NCBI GenBank assembly: GCA_035525365.1
Contig: DATLEK010000090.1
Coordinates: 1 to 64,000 of the forward strand
Source: GCA-2861595 sp035525365
Lineage (GTDB): Bacteria; Actinomycetota; Acidimicrobiia; Acidimicrobiales; GCA-2861595
Reading direction: 5' to 3'
DNA: 64,000 nucleotides
The notes beneath the pieces were generated by a model. That model saw nothing but the letters and a program-made list of their open reading frames with translations. It had not been told where the DNA came from and searched no databases. Each line of letters starts with the position of its first letter. The first letter of the stretch is position 1. Shown in pieces: positions 51,975 through 61,042 of the stretch. Made by a program: the position numbers and the translations under genes.

Positions 51975-52159
51975 GATCCATCACCAACCAGTAAGAGTGC
52001 TAGAGCGAGGAGGGTGCTGGCAGCGCTCAGGGACGCCGCCAAAGTCGGGCTCCACCAGCACAAGGCAAGTAGCGGGATCCCAAGGACGAGGACTATGAGC
52101 AATTTCCTGTTGCGCACCTTGGATCTTCGGTCTGTTCCAGAAGAGTTAATCCCTGACAT
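51971..52159 (-). CDS. small two-helix membrane protein (hypothetical)
   Basis: A 62-residue protein with a polar N-terminus (MSGINSSGTDRRSKVRNRK) and two hydrophobic helices (about 20-36 and 39-58). It overlaps the downstream gene by 4 nt, so the pair is co-translated. The function is unknown. Confidence 0.55.
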   Translation of the reverse strand: MSGINSSGTDRRSKVRNRKLLIVLVLGIPLLALCWWSPTLAASLSAASTLLALALLLVGDGS

Positions 52160-52943
52160 GAACCCAGACTACCTTGCTAAAAACCGCAGGTCAGCGACGT
52201 GCTACTACGCTTGTTACGGGCACAATCGGCGCGTGTAACGTGGTAGTGGTTCATCAGCGAAACGGTACTGTGATCCTCGTCAAGGCGTAGAAACGCCCTT
52301 ACAACGGGCCGCCTGCGGGGGTCCCGAGGCCATTTGACCTGCGAAAGCTGCGACACATCGGCACTGGCCGTCCACGTCCTCGCACCCCTTGAACCCCTAT
52401 CACCCCTACGACCCCTTGTCTCCGCTGCACAAGGGCACTTGGATTTCGAGCGGATCGGTGAGGGTGCATGACGGCCTGTGGAGCGCGTGCCGATCCTGAC
52501 GGCAGCAGACCGCCCGCAGCCATGCAGAACGCCGATGTGCCGCCGGGCGCCAGCTAGCACATATCCGCCCGCTTGCGACAGGCGTCTGGCGACCCGGTAA
52601 CCGGCGCAGCCGAGCGCATCTACCGCCCATAACGCTCCACCGGCTGATCCGGACAAGTAGCCCCGAGGTACCGGTCGAGGGCGGCACCACCACGGCTGTC
52701 GTGTTCCCCGCCGCCAGCACCCTGCCTGATGAGATGCCGTGTGTGGGCAGCGTCTGCTGGCCGCCAGCGCGCAGATTCGATGGCCGCCGCCAAGAGGGCG
52801 TACGGCGCGGCTTGGATCAGGTCGCTCCGTTACGCCACATGTGCTTCGGCTAAATGAATTGTCAGCCGTCGTCTTGCCAGGATCATGGGCTCGATCACCG
52901 CCTAGGCGGCGGCACTCCGGTCACTCGTCGGCTTCCGACGCAT
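52160..52943. other. 784-bp non-coding region
   Basis: No gene is supported on either strand. The main structure is the four 9-bp repeats at 52384-52419. The region separates the winged-helix gene pair from the Tad locus. Confidence 0.5.
52384..52419 (-). repeat. four 9-bp GGGGTNNNA repeats, G-quadruplex-capable
   Basis: On the minus strand GGGGT recurs four times with an exact 9-nt period (5-nt loops TCGTA, TGATA, TTCAA). This satisfies the G4N5 intramolecular quadruplex pattern and also looks like short iterons. Confidence 0.6.
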
Positions 52944-53519
52944 CTACTTCGCATCGGTCACCGTCCACAGAAGCCAGCGGCCGCGGGGCGCTCGGCGGAG
53001 CACTATCTCCCACTGGTACCGCTGGTCTACCTCCCCTCCACGGGTCCATGTGACATCGCCGCGAAGCGTCGCCCGCGTGCCCGTCACCGACATCACCGTC
53101 GGATCAGTTAGCCGCACTTCGTAGGCGGGCGGGGCTGGGGGTCGCGCCGCCAGCTCCGCCGCCTCCCTCGCCAAGCTTCGGTACTGCGGTCCGTCGGGAA
53201 CGAGCCACCCATCTAGCTGCTTGAGGTCGCCGCTGACGGCAAAGCGGCCCCACGCCGCGAGCGCACCTTGGGCGCTCTCGACGGGCGCCGCAGCTTTGGG
53301 GGGGGCAGCCGTCTTTGCGGGCATCGGCGGCTGTTGCCTCTCCCATGGATTCGTGATCGCCGGCATGACGACCACGACAAGCACCGCGAGCAGCAGCACT
53401 CCAGCAACCGCGATGGCCGCCGGAAGGCCCCACTGCGGCGATCGACGCTCCGACTCGAACCCCTCGCTGATGCCATCGTCGATCTCGCCGTCGATCTCGA
53501 TCTCGAGCACCTCGCTCAC
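52944..53519 (-). CDS. Tad-locus single-pass membrane protein
   Basis: A 191-residue protein with an acidic N-terminus (EVLEIEIDGEIDDGISEGFE), one transmembrane helix (about 30-52), a Pro/Ala linker and a soluble domain (about 85-190) with an NTF2-like look (ALAAWGRFAVSGDLKQLDGW, then WEIVLRRAPRGRWLLWTVTD). It is the last gene of the Tad operon and overlaps its upstream neighbour by 4 nt. It probably supports pilus assembly in the envelope. Confidence 0.6.
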   Translation of the reverse strand: MSEVLEIEIDGEIDDGISEGFESERRSPQWGLPAAIAVAGVLLLAVLVVVVMPAITNPWERQQPPMPAKTAAPPKAAAPVESAQGALAAWGRFAVSGDLKQLDGWLVPDGPQYRSLAREAAELAARPPAPPAYEVRLTDPTVMSVTGTRATLRGDVTWTRGGEVDQRYQWEIVLRRAPRGRWLLWTVTDAK

Positions 53520-54367
53520 TGGCGAACCGCCCTGGCCTCGGCGACGTGGTAGTCCCGCTCGTAGTCGATGTCGACCTCGCCAAGCTCGGCGGGCGGCGCA
53601 CCCAACCCGCCGCCGGCGAAGCTGAACGTTCCACTCCAGGTCACTGTAAGCACGACCGTGTAATCGCCCTTGGTCTGGTACATGTGCCTGGCTGCTGGCT
53701 GGCGCTCGCTCCCGCCGGCCGTGGTCGTGTAGGTGGTGCCGTCGCCCATGTCCCAGTGGTAGCGGGTCGGCCGGGCGCTCACCTGGCCGCTGAAGCCGCG
53801 AACGCTGGCGGCCACGGCGACGGGACCGGGCGGTACCTCAGCCCAGAGCCAGGTCTCCAGACCCGTGAGCCCATCCAGACGGGGGCTCATGCCCAAGCCG
53901 GCGGACAGACCCCGGGAGTTCCGCATCACTTCGGCAACCTCGCGACGGGATGGCGCCACCGGCGTCCTCGGTCTGAGGCAGTACGGCTGGGCGGTCCGCA
54001 CGATCTCGCCCGTGCGGGTGTCAACCAATGCCATGAAGACCACCGGTCCCCCGGCGGACTCAGGCGCGTCAGGTGGCGGAGCGATCAGTTTTCCGTTGTA
54101 CGTCAGCTTTCCGCACGCGCCCTGCACCACGGTTCGTCTCCATCGCAGCGGGCCGGTGTTTCGCCGCCCGCCGCGAGGTGACGCTCCCTCCTCCCCGGAG
54201 GGATCAGCGATCACGTCGACGCAGATGCCGCGCTTGTTCAGACAGCCGTTGCCCCTGCCTGTCTCCGCTGCGTCAGCGCGCGCGGGAAGCGCTACCGCCA
54301 GCACGAGCACCGTTGCCGCGCAGGCGATCAGAGGACGGTACCCAACTGGATCTCGGTGATCCGCCAT
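53516..54367 (-). CDS. secreted PKD-like domain protein of the Tad locus
   Basis: A 283-residue protein with a signal peptide (about 10-33, cleavage near ALPARADA). The C-terminal half has a PKD-like beta-sandwich: RPTRYHWDMGDGTTYTTT and KGDYTVVLTVTW. Four cysteines (about C42, C49, C85, C129) may form disulphides. PKD domains mediate protein-protein contacts on surfaces. The gene overlaps its upstream neighbour by 40 nt and downstream by 4 nt, so it belongs to the Tad operon. Confidence 0.65.
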   Translation of the reverse strand: MADHRDPVGYRPLIACAATVLVLAVALPARADAAETGRGNGCLNKRGICVDVIADPSGEEGASPRGGRRNTGPLRWRRTVVQGACGKLTYNGKLIAPPPDAPESAGGPVVFMALVDTRTGEIVRTAQPYCLRPRTPVAPSRREVAEVMRNSRGLSAGLGMSPRLDGLTGLETWLWAEVPPGPVAVAASVRGFSGQVSARPTRYHWDMGDGTTYTTTAGGSERQPAARHMYQTKGDYTVVLTVTWSGTFSFAGGGLGAPPAELGEVDIDYERDYHVAEARAVRQ

Positions 54368-54918
54368 CGACCATCACCTCCCCGGCGAAGTGTGTAGAAG
54401 TAAGAGGTGGGTGGCTCGGCGGGCTCGCTCTTCACGACCCGGTCGGTGGCATCAAGCACCTTGCGCTCGGGGTAGCGAATAGCCACGAAGACATCGACCA
54501 CGTCGCCGGTAACTGTGCGTGGCTTCACCTCTTGGACCTCGGTGTCCACACCGGGCTCGTAGCGCCATCCCTTGGCCTTCAGCTCCGCCATGTTCTGCTG
54601 GCTGGGTGCGAGGCACGGGCAACTCGAGTCGATCGTCTCTCCGAGCAGAGCCGGGTCGGGGTGCGCTCCGACCCAATCCTGGTAGGCGACGAAGCTGCGG
54701 ATGATGGCTGCGAAGTCGTCTCCGGTGTTCACCAGGGCCGGCGCCGTGCCCTCCACCAGCGGGGGCTGCGTCGTGCTCGTGAACGAGGCCGTCGTGGGGG
54801 TGGAGCGCACCGGAGATGCGTCCCCGTCGGCGTCTCCCTGGGTTACCTGGTAGACGACCCCGACTCCGAGGATGACGACCACGGCGATCGCGACGAAGAG
54901 TCCGCTGCGGCGGATCAC
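54328..54918 (-). CDS. Tad-locus membrane-anchored lipoprotein-like protein
   Basis: A 196-residue protein with an N-terminal transmembrane helix (about 6-24), a Thr/Pro/Ser-rich linker and a soluble domain (about 60-196) containing CPCLAPSQQNMAELKAKGWR. The end reads FYTLRRGGDGRWRITEIQLG, again an NTF2-like strand pattern. It overlaps the TadG-like gene by 4 nt and the PKD gene by 40 nt. It likely functions with them in the pilus envelope part. Confidence 0.6.
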   Translation of the reverse strand: MIRRSGLFVAIAVVVILGVGVVYQVTQGDADGDASPVRSTPTTASFTSTTQPPLVEGTAPALVNTGDDFAAIIRSFVAYQDWVGAHPDPALLGETIDSSCPCLAPSQQNMAELKAKGWRYEPGVDTEVQEVKPRTVTGDVVDVFVAIRYPERKVLDATDRVVKSEPAEPPTSYFYTLRRGGDGRWRITEIQLGTVL

Positions 54919-55340
54919 GGCGACCTCCTGGGGTCAGCCGTGGCCTCGACGGTCACAGTGAACGGGGCGGCATCGGGCATGAACAGTCGCAGCAGGGTGA
55001 AGCTCACGCGACCGGTGGCGCGCACCACGACCTCTCCACTCGTGGCAGCGATGTCAGCTCCAACCAGTGAGCGGGTATCGGGTTGCGCCGCCAGGTTCTC
55101 CGTCGCCAGTTCCTCGGCCAGCCCGGGGTCGAGCAACAGCTCGTTGGTCTCCCGGTAGTGGGCAGCATCGATGCCGCTGGAACCAGCGACGGCCGCGGCG
55201 TCAACAGCCCCGGCCAGAGCCCGGCGCTCGGAGAACGCCCGCCACAAGTCGAGGGAGATCCCCCCAACGAACAACATGAGCATGCACAGCCCCAGCACCC
55301 ACAGCGTGATCGAGCCGCGTTCCTCGGCCGGGTGCGTCAC
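54915..55340 (-). CDS. TadG/TadE-like pilus assembly protein
   Basis: A 141-residue protein from GTG 55340. The N-terminus has ERGSITLWVLGLCMLMLFVG, the hydrophobic pseudopilin-type segment with a preceding Glu/Gly that resembles the TadE/TadG processing region, followed by AFSERRALAGAVDAAAVAGS, the hallmark of TadG-like proteins. It should be a minor pseudopilin of the Tad system. Coupled by GTGA to the upstream gene. Confidence 0.75.
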   Translation of the reverse strand: MTHPAEERGSITLWVLGLCMLMLFVGGISLDLWRAFSERRALAGAVDAAAVAGSSGIDAAHYRETNELLLDPGLAEELATENLAAQPDTRSLVGADIAATSGEVVVRATGRVSFTLLRLFMPDAAPFTVTVEATADPRRSP

Positions 55341-55759
55341 GGCAGACTCCGATAGTCGTCCAGCCGCTCGCTGTGCCGGGCGGTCCATGACCACGCCTCG
55401 ACAGTCGTCAAACCCGGCAGCACGAGAGCGGGAATCCGCACCGTCACGCTGGCGGTCATGGCCTCGCCCCGGCCGAAGGCGCCGCTCCATTTCACCGAGA
55501 GGTCGGACGGGTCAAGCCCGTAGTTGCGCGCCGCCTGGGCCACCGCCTCATTCCCGGCGTCGACCCCCTCGTCCCACGAGCCGGCAAGCACCGCGGTGCG
55601 GGATGCCTCGATGGCTGCGGCACGGGCCACCGTCTGGCGTTCGGGCCACGTCGGCACGGTGATGACCATGAGCGCCAGGGGCAGGAGCAACAACCCGAGG
55701 GCGAGGGGCAGCTCAACCGCGACCGCACCGCCTTCGTCACAGCCGGCGGCGACCCTCAT
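55337..55759 (-). CDS. TadE-like minor pseudopilin
   Basis: A 140-residue protein from ATG 55759. DEGGAVAVELPLALGLLLLP (about 8-27) is a TadE-type hydrophobic segment preceded by a Gly/Glu-containing processing site, then ARAAAIEASRTAVLAGSWDE. It overlaps both neighbours by 4 nt. It likely initiates or organises the Flp pilus. Confidence 0.75.
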   Translation of the reverse strand: MRVAAGCDEGGAVAVELPLALGLLLLPLALMVITVPTWPERQTVARAAAIEASRTAVLAGSWDEGVDAGNEAVAQAARNYGLDPSDLSVKWSGAFGRGEAMTASVTVRIPALVLPGLTTVEAWSWTARHSERLDDYRSLP

Positions 55760-56181
55760 GGCAGGGATTCCTTGCGGGCCGTGGCCGCCACCTCGAACGA
55801 CCAGTCCGGGCTCGGCGGGAGCCACGCCCGGAAGGTCACGTTGGCGACCGCCACCATCTGGGTCGGCGTCTGGCGGCAGCGCACGTCCACCTCGGCTCCC
55901 ATGGGGCCACCGAGCAGGTCGGCCAGCACGTCATGGGCGCGGGCTTCGCAGTCGCCCGGACCGGCTTCGGCCGGCGCGCCCACTCTGGCGCCCTCGTCCA
56001 GCGCTGAGCGAACCACGCCTCGGCCGTACTGCCAGACCACGAACTGCACGAGCAGGACGAAGAACAGCAACGACAGGCCCAGGGCAAAGACATAGGCCGG
56101 CACCGCCTCGCCGGCCTCACCTTGCGCACGGACTCGGGAGCGGGAACGGACATACCCACGCGCCCGTTGCGGAGCGCGCAC
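55756..56181 (-). CDS. TadE family pseudopilin
   Basis: About 141 residues from GTG 56181 (start uncertain because no ribosome site is clear and a GTCGAA-CCG-TTCGAC palindrome lies just upstream). The segment GEAGEAVPAYVFALGLSLLF is the processing/hydrophobic region, followed by VRSALDEGARVGAPAEAGPG, typical of TadE proteins. It overlaps the next gene as ATGA. Confidence 0.7.
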   Translation of the reverse strand: MRAPQRARGYVRSRSRVRAQGEAGEAVPAYVFALGLSLLFFVLLVQFVVWQYGRGVVRSALDEGARVGAPAEAGPGDCEARAHDVLADLLGGPMGAEVDVRCRQTPTQMVAVANVTFRAWLPPSPDWSFEVAATARKESLP

Positions 56182-56225
56182 GTCGAACCGTTCGACCCAC
56201 GCCCGTCGCAACGGAGCGCTACGGC

Positions 56226-56438
56226 TCAGAGCCCGAGCTCGGTGCGGATCCACTCCACCACGTCCACGCCGAGCGCCTTGAGGGCGGCTCCGATCGCCAC
56301 GATGGCCACGATGGCAAGCGCCGACAACCCGAGCCACTCGTTGACGGCCTGGCCGCTCTCGGGGTCGAGATCCGCTCTGGTGAGCCGCCCCTGGTGGGCG
56401 GCGGTGAGCCTCAGCCACAGCTGGACGAGGTATCCCAT
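56226..56438 (-). CDS. Flp-type pilin (putative)
   Basis: A 70-residue protein with AAAAGGAG before ATG 56438. A short polar leader is followed by one long hydrophobic helix (about 36-56, WLGLSALAIVAIVAIGAALK), the size and shape of an Flp pilin. The usual Flp processing site is not obvious, so this may be a divergent major pilin. Its location between TadC and TadE-like genes fits the role. Confidence 0.65.
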   Translation of the reverse strand: MGYLVQLWLRLTAAHQGRLTRADLDPESGQAVNEWLGLSALAIVAIVAIGAALKALGVDVVEWIRTELGL

Positions 56439-56452
56439 TGGCTTTCTCCTTT

Positions 56453-57394
56453 TCAGCTTCCGAAGACGACGTAAGGCAGGGCGGCGGCGATGAACAACAA
56501 CATGGTCGGGGCGATGAGAACCAGCAGAGGGATCAACATGGCGCTGCGGCGACGAATGGCGCTGCGGGCGACCTCCTCGCGCCGCTCGGCTCGCACGTCG
56601 TCGGACACAGCCAGCAGAGCGTGCGCGACATCGCCACCGGTCGTGGTGGCCGAGCCCACCAGGCGGTAGAGCCGGGCGGCCAGAGGCTCGGCGGTCAGCT
56701 CGGCTAAGTGTTCGTAGGCCTCATGCGGCACGGTTCCCCCGCTGATCCATGCCAGCGCCTCGGCCAGCTCGGCGGCGACGGGACCGCTGCTGCGCTCGGA
56801 AACCTCACGAACCGCCTCGACGGGGCCGTGGCCGGTGCGGATGTACACGGCCAGCAGCTGGGCCAGGGTGTACAGCTCGCCTCGCATGGCCTCTCGCCGA
56901 TCCCGGATGGCCCGATCGACCCTCGCCCGCCAGCGACTGGCTCCGGCGTAGGCGGACAACATGGCCAGCAGCAGAACCGTGGCCGCGGATCCCCCGAAAC
57001 CGATACCGACGAAAGCGCCGAGAGCGGTGCCCGTGACGGTCCACGCGAGCTGGCGCATCCGGTACTGCTCGGCAGAGGTGTCGGTAAAGCCCGCTTGGCG
57101 CAGGCGGGTGTCGACATCGGAGCGGTCACCCACGTCGACCAAGCGGCCGAGGCTGGCGGCGAGACGACGTCCGACCTGGGCCAAGAGTTCGGCCACGGTC
57201 CCGACCGGTGATTGGGCTCCAACCAGCACGGCGGCGTCGGGATGCCCGGCGCCGAGCTGGGCGCGGCTCAACTGGACGTAGGGGCGCACGCGCACCCGCA
57301 GCGGCCGGGCCGGGTGAAGGAGCAGACCGAGGGCGGTAGCGGTTGCCACGCCACCGCAGAGGGCGGCCAGCACGACGCGGGGGTCGAGGATCAT
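56453..57394 (-). CDS. tadC: TadC-like pilus assembly membrane protein
   Basis: A 313-residue inner membrane protein starting at ATG 57394 (TGATG overlap with tadB). It has hydrophobic segments at about 3-22, 118-145 and two near the C-terminus (285-311), and the type II secretion F domain with GPVEAVREVSERSSGPVAAE (about 195-214). It would be the platform protein that couples the ATPase to pilin assembly. Confidence 0.8.
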   Translation of the reverse strand: MILDPRVVLAALCGGVATATALGLLLHPARPLRVRVRPYVQLSRAQLGAGHPDAAVLVGAQSPVGTVAELLAQVGRRLAASLGRLVDVGDRSDVDTRLRQAGFTDTSAEQYRMRQLAWTVTGTALGAFVGIGFGGSAATVLLLAMLSAYAGASRWRARVDRAIRDRREAMRGELYTLAQLLAVYIRTGHGPVEAVREVSERSSGPVAAELAEALAWISGGTVPHEAYEHLAELTAEPLAARLYRLVGSATTTGGDVAHALLAVSDDVRAERREEVARSAIRRRSAMLIPLLVLIAPTMLLFIAAALPYVVFGS

Positions 57395-58272
57395 CAGCTC
57401 TCCGGCGACCCTTGTCCGACAAGGACCCGGCGCTCTACCGGCAGGCGCCCGAGCCGGGAGATGACCGCCATTCCGGCCAGCGCCATGGCGGAGCCGACGA
57501 AGATAACCATCAGGCCGGCCGCGGTGGAGTAGAAGTCCCGGTAGGGCGGCGAGGACGAGCACAACAAGACGAGCACGCCGAAAAGCAGCACCACCGCGGC
57601 GCGAGCCTCGATGCGGCGTTCCAGCTGGGCCGTCTCGATCTCGTCGTGGAGGCGGACGTCCTTGGCGGTGGCGTCGGCCAGCTCACGCAGCACGTCGAGC
57701 ACAACGCCGGAACCCTGTTCGTGAGCCACCAGCAGCACGGTGATCACCCGGTCGCTCACGGGATCGGCCAGCTCCGCCTGTACCGCCTGCAGCGCGGCGC
57801 GGTGGTCCAGCGCCGCGGTTAGCCGCTCGTAGCGCTGCCACGCGGCGCGCAAGGGTTCCGGGCCGGTGCGCCCCAGCTCCACCAACCCCCGGTGCAGCGA
57901 CATCGGCGCCTCCAGCCGAGAAACGAGGTCGCGCAGGGCATCGGGCCACGCCGCCACCCGCCGCTCGGCTATCCGCTTCGCCTCCCGAGCCAGCCACGCT
58001 CTTGGCAGGGTGGCCACCGCCAGCGCCGGCGCCAGCCCGACGGTCCACGCGCCGCTCAACACCCACACAACCATTAAGGTCACCCCGGCGGCGAGCACGG
58101 AGGCCGCGAAGAACTGTGTGCTGGTGACGCTGAGTCCGGCTTGGCGCAGCCGGGAGTCCTCGGGCCGCGGACGCGAGCGCCGACGGGTCAGGCTGCGCGG
58201 GGCATGGCCGGTCAGCAGGCCCACCAGCAGGTACACCGAAACGGCGCCCGACAGGCCGGCGAGCAGCCTCAT
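57394..58272 (-). CDS. tadB: TadB-like pilus assembly membrane protein
   Basis: A 292-residue platform protein with helices at about 5-22, 55-90, 230-250 and 255-275. The type II secretion F motif region is SLHRGLVELGRTGPEPLRAA...DPVSDRVITVLLVAHEQGSG (about 124-200). It pairs with TadC downstream, with which it shares the TGATG junction, and overlaps TadA by 4 nt. Confidence 0.8.
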   Translation of the reverse strand: MRLLAGLSGAVSVYLLVGLLTGHAPRSLTRRRSRPRPEDSRLRQAGLSVTSTQFFAASVLAAGVTLMVVWVLSGAWTVGLAPALAVATLPRAWLAREAKRIAERRVAAWPDALRDLVSRLEAPMSLHRGLVELGRTGPEPLRAAWQRYERLTAALDHRAALQAVQAELADPVSDRVITVLLVAHEQGSGVVLDVLRELADATAKDVRLHDEIETAQLERRIEARAAVVLLFGVLVLLCSSSPPYRDFYSTAAGLMVIFVGSAMALAGMAVISRLGRLPVERRVLVGQGSPES

Positions 58273-59807
58273 ACCAGGACGTCCCTGCCTTCGAGCACCC
58301 GCTTGATCGTGGCGCCTCGTGGACGCAGCGCCCGGTCCAGACGGGCGCCCAACTCGTCGGGAAGCGGTGCGCCGGTGCGACGCAGCGGTGCGCCCAGTTC
58401 CTCCCGCACGAAGATGGGCTCCACCGCGAAGTCCGACTCCGAGCCCTGTAGCGGGGGAATGGCGGCGATCTCCATCACCTGGCGGCGGATGCCCCCCTCG
58501 CCGTTGCGCTTGAGGTCCAGGGGCTCGCGGGCGAGATGGACCACCAGGTCGACAATCGAGCAGAACACCGAGCGCACCTGCACGGCGTCCACGTTCTGGC
58601 CGGCCATGATGGCGGTGGACATGAGCGCCTGCAGCCCGCCGCGGGCCGATTTTGCATGTAGGGTCGCGAGCATTCCGCAGCCAGCGTTTCCGGCGCGGGT
58701 TAGCTCGTAGGCTTCCGCTCCGCGCACTTCGCCCACCGCGATCAGGTCGGGGCGCATGCCGAGCGCCATGCGCACCAGGTCGCGCAGCGACACCTCCCCG
58801 CTGCCGTCGGGTCCGGCCCGGCGAGTCCGCCAGCGAAACGGGCTCAAGTGCTCGGGGTTGATCTCCGGGGTGTCCTCGCAGCAGATGATGCGCAAGGTGT
58901 CGGGCGCGGCCCGCAGCACGGCATTGGCCAGGCTCGTCTTGCCCGCACTCGGCTCGCCGGTGATGATCATGCCCGTGGGCGTGTAGGTGGACGCAGCCAG
59001 GAGGCTGGCCGCGGCCGGGGTCAGCGCGTCCCAGCCCACGAGCTTGTCCAGGGTCTCGTGGCGCATCACATAGCGCCGGAGGCTGGCATTGAGCCGGTCG
59101 GCAACGGGCGGGATGACCACGCCGAGGCGGGCCTGGCCGTCGAGTATCTGGACCTGGACCATCGGATGGCTCTCGTCCACCGAGGCGCCGGCGCCGGCCA
59201 ACAGCCGATCTATGACGCTTCGCATCTCTGCCTCGGTGACGGGCTCGTCCACCATGGCGAGTCGCCCCTGGCCGTCCACGTAGGCGACCTCGCCGCCGAA
59301 CACGAGGACTTCCTCGTAGACCTCGTCGCCGGTGACGAAGGGGGTGAGCGGGCCGTAGTCGAGCACGGAGCGGCAGAGGCGGCCGACCATGGTGGCGGGG
59401 TTGGCGAGGGCACGACCGCCCAGCCCGGTGCGCGATCTCGCCTGGTAGGCGTCGACCAGGTCACGCACCATCTCCTCAACCGACCCCGGCGCCGTGGTGT
59501 CGACACGGCGGGCCTGGATGGCGGTGAGGACCTCGGAGCGCAGTAGCTCGTAGGCGTCGGGGGCGGCTCGGCGGGGTTGTGACTTGACCCGCTTCGAGGT
59601 GGGTGGACGCGGTGGCGTCTCGTGCTGTGACTGTGGTGGCGGCGACGGCGAGGGTGCCGCGGCCTCCTTGGTCGAGCGCGGCCCCTGGCGCCGGGCACCG
59701 AGCCGGGCGTTGGATCGACCGTTGGCGCGGGCGCTCCCCGCGATGGGCGCATCGTTCACAGCGGGTTCTGCTGTGGTCGTGCTGCCATGTCGTTCGCCTC
59801 GGGGCAT
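58269..59807 (-). CDS. tadA: TadA/CpaF pilus assembly ATPase
   Basis: A 512-residue secretion ATPase. A disordered basic N-terminus (1-85) is followed by the helical domain and the RecA-like core. Walker A is TGEPSAGKTSLAN (about 279-291), the Asp box is IICCEDTPEI, and Walker B is LGMRPDLIAVGEVRGAEA. The His box is GMLATLHAKSA. It powers Flp pilus extrusion. ATG 59807 overlaps the TadZ stop (TGATG). Confidence 0.88.
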   Translation of the reverse strand: MPRGERHGSTTTAEPAVNDAPIAGSARANGRSNARLGARRQGPRSTKEAAAPSPSPPPQSQHETPPRPPTSKRVKSQPRRAAPDAYELLRSEVLTAIQARRVDTTAPGSVEEMVRDLVDAYQARSRTGLGGRALANPATMVGRLCRSVLDYGPLTPFVTGDEVYEEVLVFGGEVAYVDGQGRLAMVDEPVTEAEMRSVIDRLLAGAGASVDESHPMVQVQILDGQARLGVVIPPVADRLNASLRRYVMRHETLDKLVGWDALTPAAASLLAASTYTPTGMIITGEPSAGKTSLANAVLRAAPDTLRIICCEDTPEINPEHLSPFRWRTRRAGPDGSGEVSLRDLVRMALGMRPDLIAVGEVRGAEAYELTRAGNAGCGMLATLHAKSARGGLQALMSTAIMAGQNVDAVQVRSVFCSIVDLVVHLAREPLDLKRNGEGGIRRQVMEIAAIPPLQGSESDFAVEPIFVREELGAPLRRTGAPLPDELGARLDRALRPRGATIKRVLEGRDVLV

Positions 59808-61042
59808 CAGTGCCTCGCCAGGAGCCGGCGACGATGGCGCTCCGGCAGGACGATCTTGCCGAGGCGCCCGACGGCCTTGCGGAAGGGGCTGCGACCCACC
59901 AGCACGCCGTCCCACGAAGCTCGTGCCACTGCTCGGTCCTCGGGGAGGAAGCTGACCGAGGCCAATCGGGTGCCGGCGTGGTCGTGCAGCTGCTGCTCGA
60001 ACTCCCCCTGTCGGTACCGGGATGCCGGGGTGCGGTTTACCGCCACGTCCACCCGCTGCTGGGATCCGAGCTCGGCCACGTCGACCATCCAGTCCAGGAA
60101 GCGAACGAGCCCGCGTGGCGACGCCTCGCACACCGCCACCAAGCGGTCGGCGTGCCCGGCAACGGCACGAGACGCGGCAAAGCGGTCGACGTAGTCAGAA
60201 AGATCCTCGAGGTGGGGGCCGAGGTTGGCCACGACGCAGGACCACCGCCCGGCCAACTCCTCCATCAGAGCCAGAACCTCGTCGGCACGCACCAGGTTCC
60301 AGTCCCGCCGGTTGGCCAGCCCAGCGAGAACGTCGAAACCAAGGTTGGTACGGCTTCCCGGTGCCGCACGGGCGAGCGACCCCTCCAGAGGGTGCGATCG
60401 GCCCTCGCCTTCGGGTTGGAGCATGGTGCCCCGCAACTGGTCGAGGGCGGTGAGCAGATGAGGGTGCAGCCCGAGCTGCAGGCGTCGAACGATGCCGGGG
60501 GCGACCTCGTCTACATCCACGAGGATGGTGCGATGACGTTTCGAGGCGACATCAGCCAGCGCCACAGCAACCTCGGTGGCGCCTGACCCGGGCGGGCCGC
60601 CCACGGCGATGAGCCGCGACGCAGCCGTGCCGGGCTCGTTGAAATCCAGGCCGGCCACAACTTCCTCGAAGGCGTCGTCCAGGCCGTGCGCGGGTCGCAG
60701 CTCGTCCAGCAGCTCCAGCAGGTCTTCCGGCTCGATGTCGGAGGCGACCACGCGGTCCATGCCGACTCGCTGCAGGAACGTCTCGCCCGGGCCATCCCCC
60801 TCGCCAGGGTCGTAGACACCGACAGTCCGCACGCCGCGCTGTCGTAGCTCGGCGACAAAGGACGGCGTGAGGAAGGACGTGTCGTCGTCGACGATGAGCA
60901 CGTCGAGGTGCTCCTCCAGGGCCATGCGGGAGTCGCGGACCAAGCGCAGCGCCACCCCCACGACGTGGTCGCGGACATAGCGCTGCCAGGCCGGCCTCCA
61001 GTCGCGGGTGGTGTACACCACCCCGACGGTGAAATCGCTCAT
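59807..61042 (-). CDS. tadZ: TadZ/CpaE-like localisation protein
   Basis: A 411-residue protein. Residues 1-125 are a receiver-like domain (VVYTTRDWRPAWQRYV, then VLIVDDDTSFLTP). The ParA-like domain begins near 140 with VGGPPGSGATEVAVALAD. The Walker A lysine that should follow GSG is absent, so nucleotide binding may be weak or lost. TadZ marks the cell position of the Tad complex. It is coupled by ATGA to CpaB and by TGATG to TadA. Confidence 0.8.
   Translation of the reverse strand: MSDFTVGVVYTTRDWRPAWQRYVRDHVVGVALRLVRDSRMALEEHLDVLIVDDDTSFLTPSFVAELRQRGVRTVGVYDPGEGDGPGETFLQRVGMDRVVASDIEPEDLLELLDELRPAHGLDDAFEEVVAGLDFNEPGTAASRLIAVGGPPGSGATEVAVALADVASKRHRTILVDVDEVAPGIVRRLQLGLHPHLLTALDQLRGTMLQPEGEGRSHPLEGSLARAAPGSRTNLGFDVLAGLANRRDWNLVRADEVLALMEELAGRWSCVVANLGPHLEDLSDYVDRFAASRAVAGHADRLVAVCEASPRGLVRFLDWMVDVAELGSQQRVDVAVNRTPASRYRQGEFEQQLHDHAGTRLASVSFLPEDRAVARASWDGVLVGRSPFRKAVGRLGKIVLPERHRRRLLARH

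Noticed and set aside
56182..56200. GTCGAA-CCG-TTCGAC palindrome before a TadE-like gene
   Set aside because: It lies inside an operon and is short; a regulatory role is not supported.
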